A stretch of 64,000 nt of DNA from Piezodorus guildinii (lineage: Eukaryota > Arthropoda > Insecta > Hemiptera > Pentatomidae), in the NCBI GenBank assembly GCA_023052935.1, contig CM041298.1, positions 3,410,001 to 3,474,000 on the forward strand, given 5' to 3'. Below are positions 63,381-64,000 of the stretch, piece by piece (position 1 is the stretch's first letter; each line of letters opens with the position of its first letter). Position numbers and translations under genes: made by a program. The notes under the pieces are model-generated. The model saw only the letters and a program-made list of their open reading frames with translations, made no database searches and was not told where the DNA came from.

Positions 63381-63929
63381 ATACTATTGATAGTCATTTT
63401 TAATTTTATAGATAAGAAGTTAAAAATAAACATTTTAGATTAATTACAATCTACAAAATCATGTTTTTTTCCTGATTGGTGCTCAAAATCACAGTTTTTT
63501 AACCTTAATTTAGTTACGCAGAGCATTTCAATTTGTTGTCGAGGAAGTGGATTCTTGATATTAATTAATTGATATTATTATTTAAACACTCAAATCGATT
63601 TGAAGAGGTTTTAAATTTGATATATCAAAATTTCCAAAAACAATGTCCTTGAACGCTCTTAGTATTTTTATCGTGATATCATTATCTCTTAATCAACAAT
63701 TTCTTTTATAAAGTTAAATTAAAATTACTTTCTGCCCAGTAATTCTCAACTGTCAACTAATTATATCCACAATAGTATAGAATATTTGTTATTGTATTAT
63801 TGTAGATTATAATAAGTTTTGTTTCTCACCTTTCACTTTATTTATTTGCTTTAAGGTGATATGGATCGAAGAAAAAACCAATATTGTTAACAATGAATAT
63901 GAATTGTTGACCACTAGGAAATTCAGGAA

Positions 63930-64000
63930 AAAAAATCTGGTGCGGGCAACACACGACTTTCACTTACCTCCATTTTTAAAATCAATGAAAGAATTTTCAA
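63930..64000 (+). repeat. Family A left end, cut by window edge
   Basis: An A run then TCTGGTGCGGGCAACACACG and ACTTTCACTTACCTCC. Confidence 0.75.

Overview
The window is AT-rich eukaryotic DNA with spliced genes, long introns and a heavy load of retrotransposon and DNA-transposon relics. The mix (Jockey-like LINEs with TTTA-type tails, a Penelope-like element, a mariner fragment, a Helitron-like end, tRNA-derived SINEs, a Transib-like element) points to an arthropod, most likely an insect. A hemipteran is a guess that the sequence alone cannot confirm. There are no bacterial-type operons.

Region by region. 1-6866 is a C-poor satellite of alternating 28- and 33-bp units, broken by a stretch (1765-4847) whose consensus looks damaged. 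6950-11480 holds repeats and LINE 3' fragments. 11537-21456 (minus strand) carries the last five exons, one only 23 bp, of an unrecognised gene ending in a transmembrane segment. Its introns contain a SINE with an internal 31-bp minisatellite and a Jockey-like LINE with an internal 27-bp minisatellite that was then duplicated. 21960-32460 is almost wholly transposons: a Jockey-like 3' end with a 171-bp in-frame array, a mariner fragment, a Transib-like element, a LINE RT relic, and a 3-kb Jockey element that landed in a 163-bp tandem repeat and was itself hit by a hAT-like MITE. 32643-45332 and 49460-58534 (both minus) are two complete tandem CREG-family genes with five coding exons each and identical intron phases. 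Intron 3 of the downstream copy contains a 5.35-kb Penelope-like element arranged as a giant inverted repeat. The rest is SINEs, LINE pieces, a recurrent repeat here called family A, and minisatellites.

How the parts relate. The only intact genes are the CREG pair (secreted or lysosomal glycoproteins). The most interesting non-genic signal is a recurrent small hairpin motif (CTGATGA, a stem whose two sides change together between copies, then GAAACG) resembling the hammerhead ribozyme core reported in Penelope-like elements. It sits at both ends of the large Penelope element and in two very short mobile units of 134 and 267 bp. All three insertions are flanked by exact 13-bp direct repeats, suggesting that the short units are moved by the Penelope machinery. 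A second theme is tandem amplification born inside transposon copies, seen three times.
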